The notes under the pieces were generated by a model. It ran no database searches, was not told the origin of the DNA, and saw nothing but the letters and a program-made list of their open reading frames with translations. A stretch of 37,399 bases of DNA from an uncultured Clostridia bacterium (lineage in GTDB: Bacteria > Bacillota > Clostridia > Christensenellales > Borkfalkiaceae). Both the position numbers and the translations under genes were made by a program. The stretch covers positions 1 to 37,399 of the forward strand of contig CAMRSY010000014.1 in assembly GCA_947053545.1 (NCBI GenBank), read 5' to 3'. Shown here piece after piece: positions 23,376 through 31,917 of the stretch; within the stretch, counting starts at the first letter, position 1, and each line of letters begins with the position of its first letter.

Positions 23376-24076
23376 TATTCTCCTATATTGTAAGAGACGG
23401 TTACGGCAGAATAGCCGTTTTCTCTTATGTAAGTTAATATTCGCGGCAACGATTTTACCGTTACGTCCATAGGATGCATCAGGATAAATTCGCCGTTTTG
23501 CAAATTTTTTGTAGCGCGGGTTACAACAAGCTCGGTATCGTTATCCCGCCAGTCGATTGTATCGCGCGACCACATTACGGTTTTTAACCCGAGAGCGGTT
23601 GCCGCCGTTACGGTCGCGTCGCAAAATGCTCCCGAAGGCGGCGCGAAAAGCGAAATTTCACTGCCGAGCATCGCGTTTAAAAGCTTAACGCTTGGACGGA
23701 TTTCGGAAAGATTTTGCTCGTAATTCATTTTGGAGTGATCTTTATGAAAATATCCGTGCGATGCAACCTCATGCCCGCGCGCCGCTATGTCGCGCACGCA
23801 ATCGATATTGTCGTCCGCCCAGCTGCCGCCCAGAAAGAAAGTCGCCTTTGCGCCTGAGCCGTCCAGCAAATCCATTATCGCGTAGACGTTATCGGTGTTC
23901 TGATAAACGTTGAACATCATGCTTACGCCTTTTGGACTGTCGGACTTGTAATACAGATTTTCTCCGTTAGAAATTACCTGCTCGGCCTCGCCGCCCACGA
24001 AACCGACCACGCAAACCGACGCGATTACGGCGCACAGCACAACATTTACTATAACCGAAATAATTTTATTTTTCAA
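23375..24076 (-). CDS. Polysaccharide deacetylase-like protein (YlxY-type), catalytic Asp motif absent
   Basis: 233 residues with an N-terminal membrane helix or signal anchor (about 4-26) and a NodB-like domain outside the cell. The usual TFDDG motif is replaced by MMFNVYQNTD, so the catalytic base and one metal ligand are missing. The following KATFFLGG strand, RGHEVASHG and the H-x3-H pair (HGYFH) remain. This replacement resembles a group common in Clostridia, so it looks like a family trait and not a local mutation. Activity is doubtful. Translation starts at TTG behind AGGGG, and a TATAAT lies about 35 bases upstream without a convincing -35. It is paired with the M16 gene. Confidence 0.85.
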   Translation of the reverse strand: MKNKIISVIVNVVLCAVIASVCVVGFVGGEAEQVISNGENLYYKSDSPKGVSMMFNVYQNTDNVYAIMDLLDGSGAKATFFLGGSWADDNIDCVRDIAARGHEVASHGYFHKDHSKMNYEQNLSEIRPSVKLLNAMLGSEISLFAPPSGAFCDATVTAATALGLKTVMWSRDTIDWRDNDTELVVTRATKNLQNGEFILMHPMDVTVKSLPRILTYIRENGYSAVTVSYNIGE

Positions 24077-24201
24077 TAGTTTGCCCCTAAATTAAAATAC
24101 TATTATATTTTATTTGGGTTTTTACCATTGTAGACTTAATTATCAGGTAAGATTGAATCAATGCTTTTTAAAACGCAGCCTAACACAAGCTTTTGTATAA
24201 A

Positions 24202-26580
24202 TTATTTCAGTTCAACTATTGTTACGCCTATTTCACCCTCGCCGTATTTACCCGCTCGGTACGATTTAACCGAACGGTGTTTTTTTAAATACTGCGAAAT
24301 AACCGTACGAAGTTTGCCTGTGCCCACGCCGTGAATAATTTTCACCTGTTCAAGATTGTCGGTAAGCGCTTTGTCAATAAAATTTTCAACCTCGGCAACA
24401 GCGTCTTCCGACGTCATGCCTATTACGTTAATTTCGAATACCGGCAAAGACGGCGCAAATTTTTTAACCACTTTTACGTTTTCGGAAGGTTTTTTACGCC
24501 TGTCCTTTTTTTGCGGCGCGGCCGGCACTATTTTTAAAGATGAAACGTTTACGCGTAGTTTTATATTGCCACACGCAACCTCCGCCTCGCCTTTATGCGG
24601 GTTGAAAGAAAGCACTTTCCCCGTGCTTTGCAAACTTTCCACATAAACCTCGCAACCCGCCTTTAAATCTTCTGCCTTTGCCGGCTTGTAATTTTCTACG
24701 GAGATTTGTTCTTCCTGTTCAAACGCTTCGTCTTTCAATCTGTTTTTAAGCGTGCGTGCGCGGATTAAATCAGCTTGCGTAATTTCTTCTCTGGTAAAAA
24801 TTTCCTCTATTTCGGCAAGCAGTTCTTCGGCGCGCGCCGTACGTTCGTTTATTATGCGTCGGCTTTCCGAACGTGCGCTTACGCCCAGCCTCACCTTCTC
24901 GTTTTCAAGCGCCGCCGCAAGTTTTTTAGCCTGCGCACATTTTTCCCCCCACTCTTTTTCCAGAGCGGCAGCCCTAGCTTCCGCTTCCTGCGCCTTTATT
25001 CTGCTGTCCTCCGCGCGCTTTAAAATGTTATCGTAAGTTCTGCCTTCTTCGGAAAGATAGCCTTCGGCCGCGGCTAAAATATCCGGATTCATACCCAGCC
25101 GCCGCGAAACCGCAAGCGCGTTGCTTGCGCCTGCCAATCCTATTTTTATACTGTAAAGCGGTTTTAACGTCGCGCTGTCAAACTGCATTGCCGCATTTTC
25201 TATTCCGCCAAGCGAATAGGCAAATTCCTTAAGCGCGGTAAAGTGCGTAGTTATTATTCCTTTCGCACCCTTTTTTAAAAGATATTCGGTTACCGCGCGG
25301 GCGATTGCCTGCCCCTCGTCGGGATTAGTGCCGCCCCCCAGTTCGTCTATCAGCACAAGGCTGTCGTCGTCGGCTCCGTCGCATATTTCTGACACCGCAG
25401 TAATATGGCTGGAAAAGGTTGAAAGGCTGTCCTCTATACTCTGGCTGTCGCCCACGTCGCAAAACACGTTTTCAAACGCGCAAACCTCGCTGCCCGCTGC
25501 GGCGGGAATAAAGAGCCCGCATTCCGCCATAAGGCAGAACAGCCCCGCCATTTTAAGCGTTACCGTTTTGCCTCCCGTATTGGCGCCGCTTAAAAGCAGA
25601 AACGAATAATCTTTACCCAACTCAAGAGAAACGGGGACCACCTCGTCCCTGCCTACCAGCGGGTGGCGCCCCTTTATTATGTTAACGTATCCGCGCTTAT
25701 TTACGCGGGGACAAACTCCCTTTAAAGAATAACCGTATTCCGCCCTCGCATAAAAGCCGTCGATTTCCGACAGAACCTCCACGTCGTTTTCCAGCCTTTC
25801 GCTCATTGCGCCCACCCTGGCGGAAAGAGCTTTTAAAATTCTTTCAACCTCCTGCTTTTCGTCTATGGTCAGCGAAATTAGTTCGTTATTTAAATTTAAA
25901 ACGTATTCGGGCTCGATGAAAAAAGTTGCTCCCGACTGCGAACGGTCGTGAACAAAGCCCTTAACCCTGTTTTTGTGCTCAGCCTTAACGGGGATAACGT
26001 AACGGTCGTTGCGTATGGTTACTATGCTGTCCTGCAGATACGCGGTATTTCCGCCCGACACGTATTCGGTAAGCGAAGAGCGTATGCGTTCGTTTAAACT
26101 GCGTATTTTACTGCGGATTGCAAACAGCGCGTCGCTGGCGCTGTCGCTTACCTGTTCGTCGTTTAAAATTTTCTCCGATATATCCTTTTCCAGAATTTCG
26201 TCGAAATAAATACGGGAAGCTATCGCCTTTATTTTCTGTATTTCCGAATCGTCAACCGAGTTTATTGCACGGTATGTTGTCCGCGCCGAACGGAGCAGAC
26301 AATTTACGCTTAAAAGTTCAGCGCAGGAAAGCGCCGAACCTTTAGAAGCCCTTTTTATCAAACCGTCGGTTTCGGGAAAATATTCCACCTTGCCCGTTCC
26401 GTACCTAAACAGCAGTTTATCGCATTCGGCGGTAATTGCAAGCCGTTCGCGCACTACCGACAAATCGCCTGACGGCAACAACGCCGAAAGCGCGGTTTTT
26501 GTTCGCTGAAGGCTGGCGAACGAAGCACAGGAAGAAAGAATTTTATCAAGTTCGAGTTTTTGCAAATTTTGATTGTTCAT
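24202..26580 (-). CDS. mutS2: MutS2 ATPase/endonuclease
   Basis: A DNA-structure- or ribosome-collision-related MutS homologue of 792 residues. The ABC-type ATPase carries Walker A GANTGGKT near 336 and the Walker B/signature region DELGGGTNPDEG. A long coiled coil follows (about 510-600), then a C-terminal Smr nuclease domain with GMTSEDAVAEVENFI and HGVGTGKL. The mismatch-recognition domain of MutS1 is absent, as expected for MutS2. In the Smr domain the usual D-L-H/R-G start is NVIGM, a common variant. It starts two bases after the U32 peptidase stop, so it shares that transcript. Confidence 0.96.
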   Translation of the reverse strand: MNNQNLQKLELDKILSSCASFASLQRTKTALSALLPSGDLSVVRERLAITAECDKLLFRYGTGKVEYFPETDGLIKRASKGSALSCAELLSVNCLLRSARTTYRAINSVDDSEIQKIKAIASRIYFDEILEKDISEKILNDEQVSDSASDALFAIRSKIRSLNERIRSSLTEYVSGGNTAYLQDSIVTIRNDRYVIPVKAEHKNRVKGFVHDRSQSGATFFIEPEYVLNLNNELISLTIDEKQEVERILKALSARVGAMSERLENDVEVLSEIDGFYARAEYGYSLKGVCPRVNKRGYVNIIKGRHPLVGRDEVVPVSLELGKDYSFLLLSGANTGGKTVTLKMAGLFCLMAECGLFIPAAAGSEVCAFENVFCDVGDSQSIEDSLSTFSSHITAVSEICDGADDDSLVLIDELGGGTNPDEGQAIARAVTEYLLKKGAKGIITTHFTALKEFAYSLGGIENAAMQFDSATLKPLYSIKIGLAGASNALAVSRRLGMNPDILAAAEGYLSEEGRTYDNILKRAEDSRIKAQEAEARAAALEKEWGEKCAQAKKLAAALENEKVRLGVSARSESRRIINERTARAEELLAEIEEIFTREEITQADLIRARTLKNRLKDEAFEQEEQISVENYKPAKAEDLKAGCEVYVESLQSTGKVLSFNPHKGEAEVACGNIKLRVNVSSLKIVPAAPQKKDRRKKPSENVKVVKKFAPSLPVFEINVIGMTSEDAVAEVENFIDKALTDNLEQVKIIHGVGTGKLRTVISQYLKKHRSVKSYRAGKYGEGEIGVTIVELK

Positions 26581-26582
26581 AG

Positions 26583-28781
26583 TTACAGTACAGGGCTGTC
26601 GGTGTGCCCTCTGGTATAAGTTTTAAAAACCGTTTTAAGACGGTTGACGTCGGATATAGCTTCGAAGACGTTAGCGGCGTTTTCAAAGGAGGAAAAATCG
26701 TACAGTCTGCCTGTAAACGAATTTTCGGATACGAGCCGCGCACAGTTGTACAGTTCGAAACGGCAACCGCCGCCAACCGAACCGTCCGTCGCGTATCTGT
26801 ATAAAATAAATTCTCTTTTGTTTTCGTCTGTAAGCGTGTAAAGCCTGCGCTTATCGCACTGCCCGCATGTTTTTTGAAAGGGACAGTAAATAAAGTCCAT
26901 AACCTTTACGTCGCCGGCGGTAAGATAAAAAGTGTTTCCGCGCGATAATCTTTTTGCTTCAGCCGCGCTAATTTCTTTCGACAAAGCTATATAATCGGCC
27001 GGGCATAAACTTAATGAAAGCGCATTGAAAATATTGAAACCCGTACCCGCAAACAGCTTTAAATTAAGCTCTTTTGCAAGTAGAACCGCGTAATTGCCCC
27101 CGCTATATATGCCGTCGAACGATGAAATAAACGGTTTTATGCGCCGAACGTCCTCCCCCGATAGAAAGGGGGGAAGATACACAAATTTTTCGCCATTAAA
27201 ATCATTGCAAAGTTCGTTTATCCCGCCAGTATAGTCATACGGTTTAAATATTCCTATATCCGCGTTAACACCTTTTAAATTACTGGCTATTACCGCGGTT
27301 TTGCGGTTGAGTCCGTCCTTTTGCGGAAGAGGAAACGGCAAACATTTATCAATTATTTCCCGACCGTTACGGCAATGTCCGTTATAAACCGCGGCGTAGA
27401 CATCCCTTCTAAACGCATTTAAAAGCGATACCGGCACAAAAGTATTATCTCCGACATATATATCTCCGTAAACAGGTTTTGCTGGATATAGGTCGGTTTT
27501 GTTAAAACATTTTATTATATCTTCCGCGCAGATAGGTCTGCCCTGCGCCGCCTGAGCGATGAATTCGGCCGTATATATGCTGCCGTTAACGGTAATCTGC
27601 GGTTTTTCACCAGCCGCAAACCGCGCGGATATTTTCAGTTTTTTTACCCTGTTTACATCTAAAAGCTTTTCTTTTAGCCGAACGTCGGTGGTAATAAACA
27701 CCTTATCGCCGTTTTTAAGCCTCTTCGAACTTTTTAAAGTAAACCCGCCGGCAAACTTTTCGCCGAAAACTGCGCCTGCAACCTCTTTGCCGCCGCGCAG
27801 AATTTTAAACCCGTCGCCGACTCCGCAAACGGCGGAACTGCGGCATACGTATTTGCCGCCCTCTACGGTAACGGCCCCCAAATACTCGCCTATATGCCCC
27901 TGCACTGCCGAAGATATAAACGATTTGTCCTGACCAAACGCCAGCCCTTTGGTATAATTACCCCTGTTATATGTGCGCTTTAACGCCGACCAATCCTCCT
28001 TATCCGCCTTGCCTTCCAACAGATTTTTATAATAATTAACCGCTGCGGAAACATATTCGGGGCGACGCATACGGCCTTCTATTTTAAACGACGAAACTCC
28101 CGCTTTTATAAGCGCCGATATATCTTCGCCCACGCACAAATCGGAAAGCGATAAACGGTAAGCGTACTCTTCAAATCCGCTTCGGTTTATGCTGTACTTT
28201 TTGCGGCAGGGCTGTTTGCATTTTCCACGGTTGCCCGAGTTGCCCCCTGCAAACGAAGACAGATAGCACTGACCTGAAAAGCAAGTGCATAAAGCGCCCT
28301 GTACAAAAGCCTCGGTTTCTATTATTTTAGCTATTTCGGCTATGTCCGCAAGCTTAGTTTCACGCGCTAAAATCACGCGTGAAAATCCCAGTTGCTTTGC
28401 GTATTGTGCACCGTAAACATTGCAAACGCCGGCCTGAGTGGAAAGGTGCAGGCACATTTGAGGATAGGTTTTTTTAAGGTAAGCGCCCAGATAAATATCC
28501 TGAATAATAATGGCGTCCGCGCCGATATTGTGCACTTTTACAGCGGCGGATATAAACTCCTCCAGTTCGCTGTCTTTAACCAAAGTGTTCATTGCCACGT
28601 AAATTTTAACGTTTAAAAAATGCGCGTATGCAATAAGTTTTTCCAACGCTTCGTACCCGAAATTTTCGGCGCCGTTTCTTGCCGAAAATGCCGAAAGCCC
28701 CAGATAAACAGCGTCGGCCCCGGCGTTAATCGCGGCATACGCACTTTTCTCGTCGCCCGCGGGCGCTAAAATTTCAGTCAT
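26583..28781 (-). CDS. U32-family peptidase/RlhA-like protein, long form
   Basis: The 732 residues start with a TIM-barrel-like domain (APAGDEKSAYAAINAGADAVYLG at 6-28). The U32 cysteine cluster follows near 165-195 (CTCFSGQCYLSS, GNRGKCKQPCRKKY). Then come a DUF3656-like central part and a C-terminal region with CPFQKTCGQCDKR. Members are named collagenases, but E. coli RlhA and TrhP take part in RNA hydroxylation using prephenate-derived chemistry, so an RNA-modification role is likely. The start overlaps the HAD gene by 8 bases. The long form is common in Clostridia next to DNA-repair or cell-cycle genes. Confidence 0.92.
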   Translation of the reverse strand: MTEILAPAGDEKSAYAAINAGADAVYLGLSAFSARNGAENFGYEALEKLIAYAHFLNVKIYVAMNTLVKDSELEEFISAAVKVHNIGADAIIIQDIYLGAYLKKTYPQMCLHLSTQAGVCNVYGAQYAKQLGFSRVILARETKLADIAEIAKIIETEAFVQGALCTCFSGQCYLSSFAGGNSGNRGKCKQPCRKKYSINRSGFEEYAYRLSLSDLCVGEDISALIKAGVSSFKIEGRMRRPEYVSAAVNYYKNLLEGKADKEDWSALKRTYNRGNYTKGLAFGQDKSFISSAVQGHIGEYLGAVTVEGGKYVCRSSAVCGVGDGFKILRGGKEVAGAVFGEKFAGGFTLKSSKRLKNGDKVFITTDVRLKEKLLDVNRVKKLKISARFAAGEKPQITVNGSIYTAEFIAQAAQGRPICAEDIIKCFNKTDLYPAKPVYGDIYVGDNTFVPVSLLNAFRRDVYAAVYNGHCRNGREIIDKCLPFPLPQKDGLNRKTAVIASNLKGVNADIGIFKPYDYTGGINELCNDFNGEKFVYLPPFLSGEDVRRIKPFISSFDGIYSGGNYAVLLAKELNLKLFAGTGFNIFNALSLSLCPADYIALSKEISAAEAKRLSRGNTFYLTAGDVKVMDFIYCPFQKTCGQCDKRRLYTLTDENKREFILYRYATDGSVGGGCRFELYNCARLVSENSFTGRLYDFSSFENAANVFEAISDVNRLKTVFKTYTRGHTDSPVL

Positions 28782-29607
28782 TATTAATATACCCGAATTT
28801 TTCTATTACTCCTGCCACGGCGTGCTCATCGTTGGTTGCCGCAACATAGTCGGCAACGTCTTTAAGCGCCTGCACGGCATTACCCACGGCTACGCCTACG
28901 CCCGCCGCTTTTATCATACTCACGTCGTTTAAATTGTCGCCTACGGCGCAACACTTTTCTATTGGAACGTTATAATGCGAACATAAAAAGTTAACCGCCG
29001 CACCCTTTGTTTCGCCCGGCGGGGAAATTTCGATAAGCACTTTTGCGCTGCAGGTAACGTCGAACCGTTCCCCGAATTTTTCGGCAATTTTATTATACAG
29101 TTCCTCCTGTTCGTCGGCACGGCAAAGAGTTGCCACTTTGTTGAACTGCCTGCCGCATAAGCTTACGGTTTGCGAAAGGGGTTTTAATGAATGCTCCGCC
29201 TTAACCGCTATAATGTCTTCGTACAGTTTTAAATGCTTTTCGCCTTCGGGCAAGTCGGAATAAAATCCGTCTTTAAAGTAAGCCTGCACGTTAGTTTTAA
29301 TGTCTTCCAAAAAAGCGCAGATTTCGGAGGGCTCGTCCGCATTAAAAGTTTTATTGCGGATAATTTTGCCGCTTTCTATATCGGCAATAACCGACCCCTG
29401 ACTGGCAATTACCAAGCCTTTAAGCCCCATCCGCCTTACCCTCGGCAAAACCGAAGGCAAAATTCTTCCCGTGCAAACGGCGAAAATACCGCCGTCGGAC
29501 ACATACGAATTTATTGCGTTTACAACCTGTTCTGGCACCTCGTTTTGCGAATTTGCAAGCGTTCCGTCAAAATCGGAAACGATTAGTTTACAGTTCAATT
29601 TTTTCAT
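28774..29607 (-). CDS. HAD-superfamily phosphatase, Cof type
   Basis: A cytoplasmic haloacid-dehalogenase-fold hydrolase of 277 residues. Motif I is DFDGTL with nucleophile D12 and acid D14. Motif IV is GDNLNDVSMI, with a C2-type cap in between. The pattern CTGRILP after the first helix and GVGVAVGNAVQALKDVADYV at the end are typical of the Cof/YidA subfamily, which hydrolyses small sugar or nucleotide phosphates. It overlaps uvrC by 4 bases and the U32 gene by 8, so it is transcribed with them. The substrate cannot be inferred. Confidence 0.92.
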   Translation of the reverse strand: MKKLNCKLIVSDFDGTLANSQNEVPEQVVNAINSYVSDGGIFAVCTGRILPSVLPRVRRMGLKGLVIASQGSVIADIESGKIIRNKTFNADEPSEICAFLEDIKTNVQAYFKDGFYSDLPEGEKHLKLYEDIIAVKAEHSLKPLSQTVSLCGRQFNKVATLCRADEQEELYNKIAEKFGERFDVTCSAKVLIEISPPGETKGAAVNFLCSHYNVPIEKCCAVGDNLNDVSMIKAAGVGVAVGNAVQALKDVADYVAATNDEHAVAGVIEKFGYINND

Positions 29608-31415
29608 AAGTTTTCGTTTAAATAAGTTTTTATTCTGTGCGCGAGATTTGCGCCTATGCCCTCTGTTTTTGCAATTTCCTCTTCGGTTGCGTCCATTATT
29701 TTACCGATATTGGAAAACCTGTTCATAAGCGCAACGCGTTTTTGTTTGCCTACGCCCTCTATTCCGTCAAGAACGCTTTTTAAACTGTTTTTGGTGTGAA
29801 GATTGCGGAAATATGTTACCGCGAAACGGTGCGCCTCGTCTCTAATTCTCTGCACCATCTTCAGCGAATAATCTGTGCGGGGAATTTTTACCGGCTCGGA
29901 CGAACCGACAGTAAAAATTTCTTCGTCCTGTTTTGCTATTGAAATGAGGTCGATATCAGTTATGCCCAACCCGTCGAAAATTTGCTTAACCGCAGAAAGC
30001 TGACCCTTGCCGCCGTCGATAACGATAAGGTCGGGCTTGGGGAAACGCTCTTCTTCCTCGCCGCCCAGTTTGGAAAGCCTGCGCAACAGTACCTCTTTAA
30101 GCGAAGCGAAATCGTCGGCGCCCTCCACTGTTTTTATGCGGAACCGGCGGTATGACGTTTTGTCCGCCTCGCCGTCGATAAACACTACCATAGACGCAAC
30201 TTTGTCCACGCCCGAAACGTTTGAAATATCGTAACACTCGGCGCGGCGGGGGTAACGGCCAAGCGACAGCTGTTCTTTAAGCCGCAGGCACGCATTAACC
30301 GTCATATCGTCCTTATGCCTTATTCTTTCGACGGATTTGTTCAAATAGTCCTTGGCGTTTTCCTTTGCCATATCTAAAAGACGCGCTTTTGTGCCCTGCT
30401 TTGCAAGGGTAACTACGACGCTTTTGCCCAGTTTTTCCTTGAAAAATCTTTCCAGAAATTCTTTTTCGCAGTATTCCTCGGCAATTATTTCCACGGGCGG
30501 CTCGTGCTTGGAATAGTACTGTGTAATAAACGAAGTTAATGCTTCAGCATCGGTCCCGTGGGCGTCGTCAAGCGAAAACGAAGCGCCTCCCTGCATAATG
30601 CCTTTGCGCGTAACAAGCAAGTTTACCGCCGAATACAAGCCGTTTGTCGCATAGGCAATTATATCAGCGTCGATAGCTTTATTTATTGATGTTATACGTT
30701 TTGCTTCCAGCTTGGACAGCATACTAAGCTTGTTTTTATAGTCGATAGCTAATTCGAAAGCCTCGTTTTCTGCGGCGTTCAGCATTTTTTCGTTTAAAAT
30801 TTCGCTTGCCTTCGAATAGTTTCCGTCAAGAAAATTAAGCGCCTGCCTAACCCTTTTCGCGTACTCTTCCTCGGATATTTTATGGGCGCAGGGGGCGCAA
30901 CACTTTTGTATATGATAGTTTAAACACTCGCGCTTAGGGGTTGCGGTAACAGGCGTACGGCACAAACGTACGCAAAACAAAAGCTGGCAGGTTTCTAAAA
31001 TATCTTTATAATTTATGCCTCCCATAAACGGTCCGAAATATTTACATCCGTCCTTTTTTATTTTGCGCGTAACATAAAAGTTGGGGTATTTTTCACGCAA
31101 ATCAACCTTTATATACGGATAAGTTTTATCGTCCTTTAAAAGTATATTGTACTTGGGCTTATACTTTTTTATTAAATTATTTTCAAGCGCGAGGGCGTCG
31201 ATTTCCGTTGCCGTAATAATGTAATTGAAATCGGCTACGTTTTCGACCATACGCATAACCTTTTCGGGTTTGGGGCTGTTTTGAAAATACTGCCTTACCC
31301 TGTTTTTGAGCACGCGCGCCTTACCGACATAAATTACGTTGCCGTAATTATCGAGCATTATATATACGCCCGGATTTTCGGGCAGCATTTTTAATTTTTC
31401 TTTTACAACGTCCAT
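29604..31415 (-). CDS. uvrC: Excinuclease ABC subunit C
   Basis: Makes both incisions in nucleotide excision repair with UvrA and UvrB. From the ATG at MDVVKEKL it has 603 residues. A GIY-YIG nuclease lies at about 12-90 (NPGVYIMLDNYGNVIYVGKA). A Cys cluster near 150-178 (LCRTP, REC, QKCCAPC) matches the family's iron-sulfur site. A UVR motif lies near 205-240, then the RNase H-like second nuclease (CYDISNVSG, VIDGGKGQL), then two helix-hairpin-helices (IEGVGKQKR, TEGIGANL). An in-frame TTG two codons upstream is unlikely. The promoter lies so close that the 5' leader would be about 8 bases, with no Shine-Dalgarno. Confidence 0.97.
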   Translation of the reverse strand: MDVVKEKLKMLPENPGVYIMLDNYGNVIYVGKARVLKNRVRQYFQNSPKPEKVMRMVENVADFNYIITATEIDALALENNLIKKYKPKYNILLKDDKTYPYIKVDLREKYPNFYVTRKIKKDGCKYFGPFMGGINYKDILETCQLLFCVRLCRTPVTATPKRECLNYHIQKCCAPCAHKISEEEYAKRVRQALNFLDGNYSKASEILNEKMLNAAENEAFELAIDYKNKLSMLSKLEAKRITSINKAIDADIIAYATNGLYSAVNLLVTRKGIMQGGASFSLDDAHGTDAEALTSFITQYYSKHEPPVEIIAEEYCEKEFLERFFKEKLGKSVVVTLAKQGTKARLLDMAKENAKDYLNKSVERIRHKDDMTVNACLRLKEQLSLGRYPRRAECYDISNVSGVDKVASMVVFIDGEADKTSYRRFRIKTVEGADDFASLKEVLLRRLSKLGGEEEERFPKPDLIVIDGGKGQLSAVKQIFDGLGITDIDLISIAKQDEEIFTVGSSEPVKIPRTDYSLKMVQRIRDEAHRFAVTYFRNLHTKNSLKSVLDGIEGVGKQKRVALMNRFSNIGKIMDATEEEIAKTEGIGANLAHRIKTYLNENL

Positions 31416-31430
31416 AAACAATACTATAAC

Positions 31431-31459
31431 AGTATACCACGTTTAGCCGCCGTTTGCAA
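31431..31459 (-). promoter_or_regulatory. Promoter of the uvrC operon
   Basis: On the minus strand, TTGCAA (31454-31459) and TATACT (31431-31436) are 17 bases apart. The predicted transcription start, near 31423, is about 8 bases before the uvrC ATG. The -10 matches five of six; the -35 is weaker. Confidence 0.6.
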
Positions 31460-31472
31460 CGGGTTAAAAGAC

Positions 31473-31503
31473 AAAAAAATACCCCGCGCCTTCAGGAACG
31501 GGG
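31473..31503 (-). terminator. Intrinsic terminator after the zinc-ribbon gene
   Basis: A minus-strand hairpin with CCCCG/CGGGG outer arms, extended by CC/GG pairs around a TGAA loop, is followed by TA and seven T. It separates the proS-zinc-ribbon transcript from the uvrC promoter, which begins 14 bases further on. Confidence 0.8.
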
Positions 31504-31520
31504 CAAAGCGATAAGTGTAC

Positions 31521-31886
31521 TTACCAGTAAACTAAACCTACGCAGATAATGATAAAAAATAAAATAAACATTACGCCGACAAATCCCAACATAACCGACG
31601 AAATAATTATTCCCGCTTTGGATAACGACTGCGATTTCAAGCTGCCGGTACGTTTTGCTTCGTTATTGGCGATTATGCTTACAATCAACCCTACAATCAA
31701 AGTAAAAAATACAAGCACGAATCCGACTATGCTTAACGATGAATACGTATCGGCGTAAGGAGGAACAACACCGTTTTTACACTCGCTGCCTTCGTTCGGC
31801 ATATCGTATTTTACGCTGCACCCGCACGCGGGGCAAATTACGGCGTCGTCTAAAACCTCTTTTCCGCAATGAATACAGTATTTCAT
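31521..31886 (-). CDS. Small zinc-ribbon membrane protein with DUF4190-like helices
   Basis: 121 residues. The N-terminal zinc ribbon has CIHCGK and CPACG pairs (C4, C7, C19, C22). A short linker leads to two membrane helices (about 50-70 and 90-116) resembling DUF4190. Such proteins are widespread in Clostridia and of unknown function. The pattern suggests a membrane sensor or adaptor with the ribbon in the cytoplasm. It follows proS by 31 bases with a strong GGGGG ribosome-binding site and is closed by a terminator, so it is the second gene of that transcript. Confidence 0.8.
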   Translation of the reverse strand: MKYCIHCGKEVLDDAVICPACGCSVKYDMPNEGSECKNGVVPPYADTYSSLSIVGFVLVFFTLIVGLIVSIIANNEAKRTGSLKSQSLSKAGIIISSVMLGFVGVMFILFFIIICVGLVYW

Positions 31887-31917
31887 TTCAATCCCCCTCT
31901 TTTCCGTTTAAATTTTA

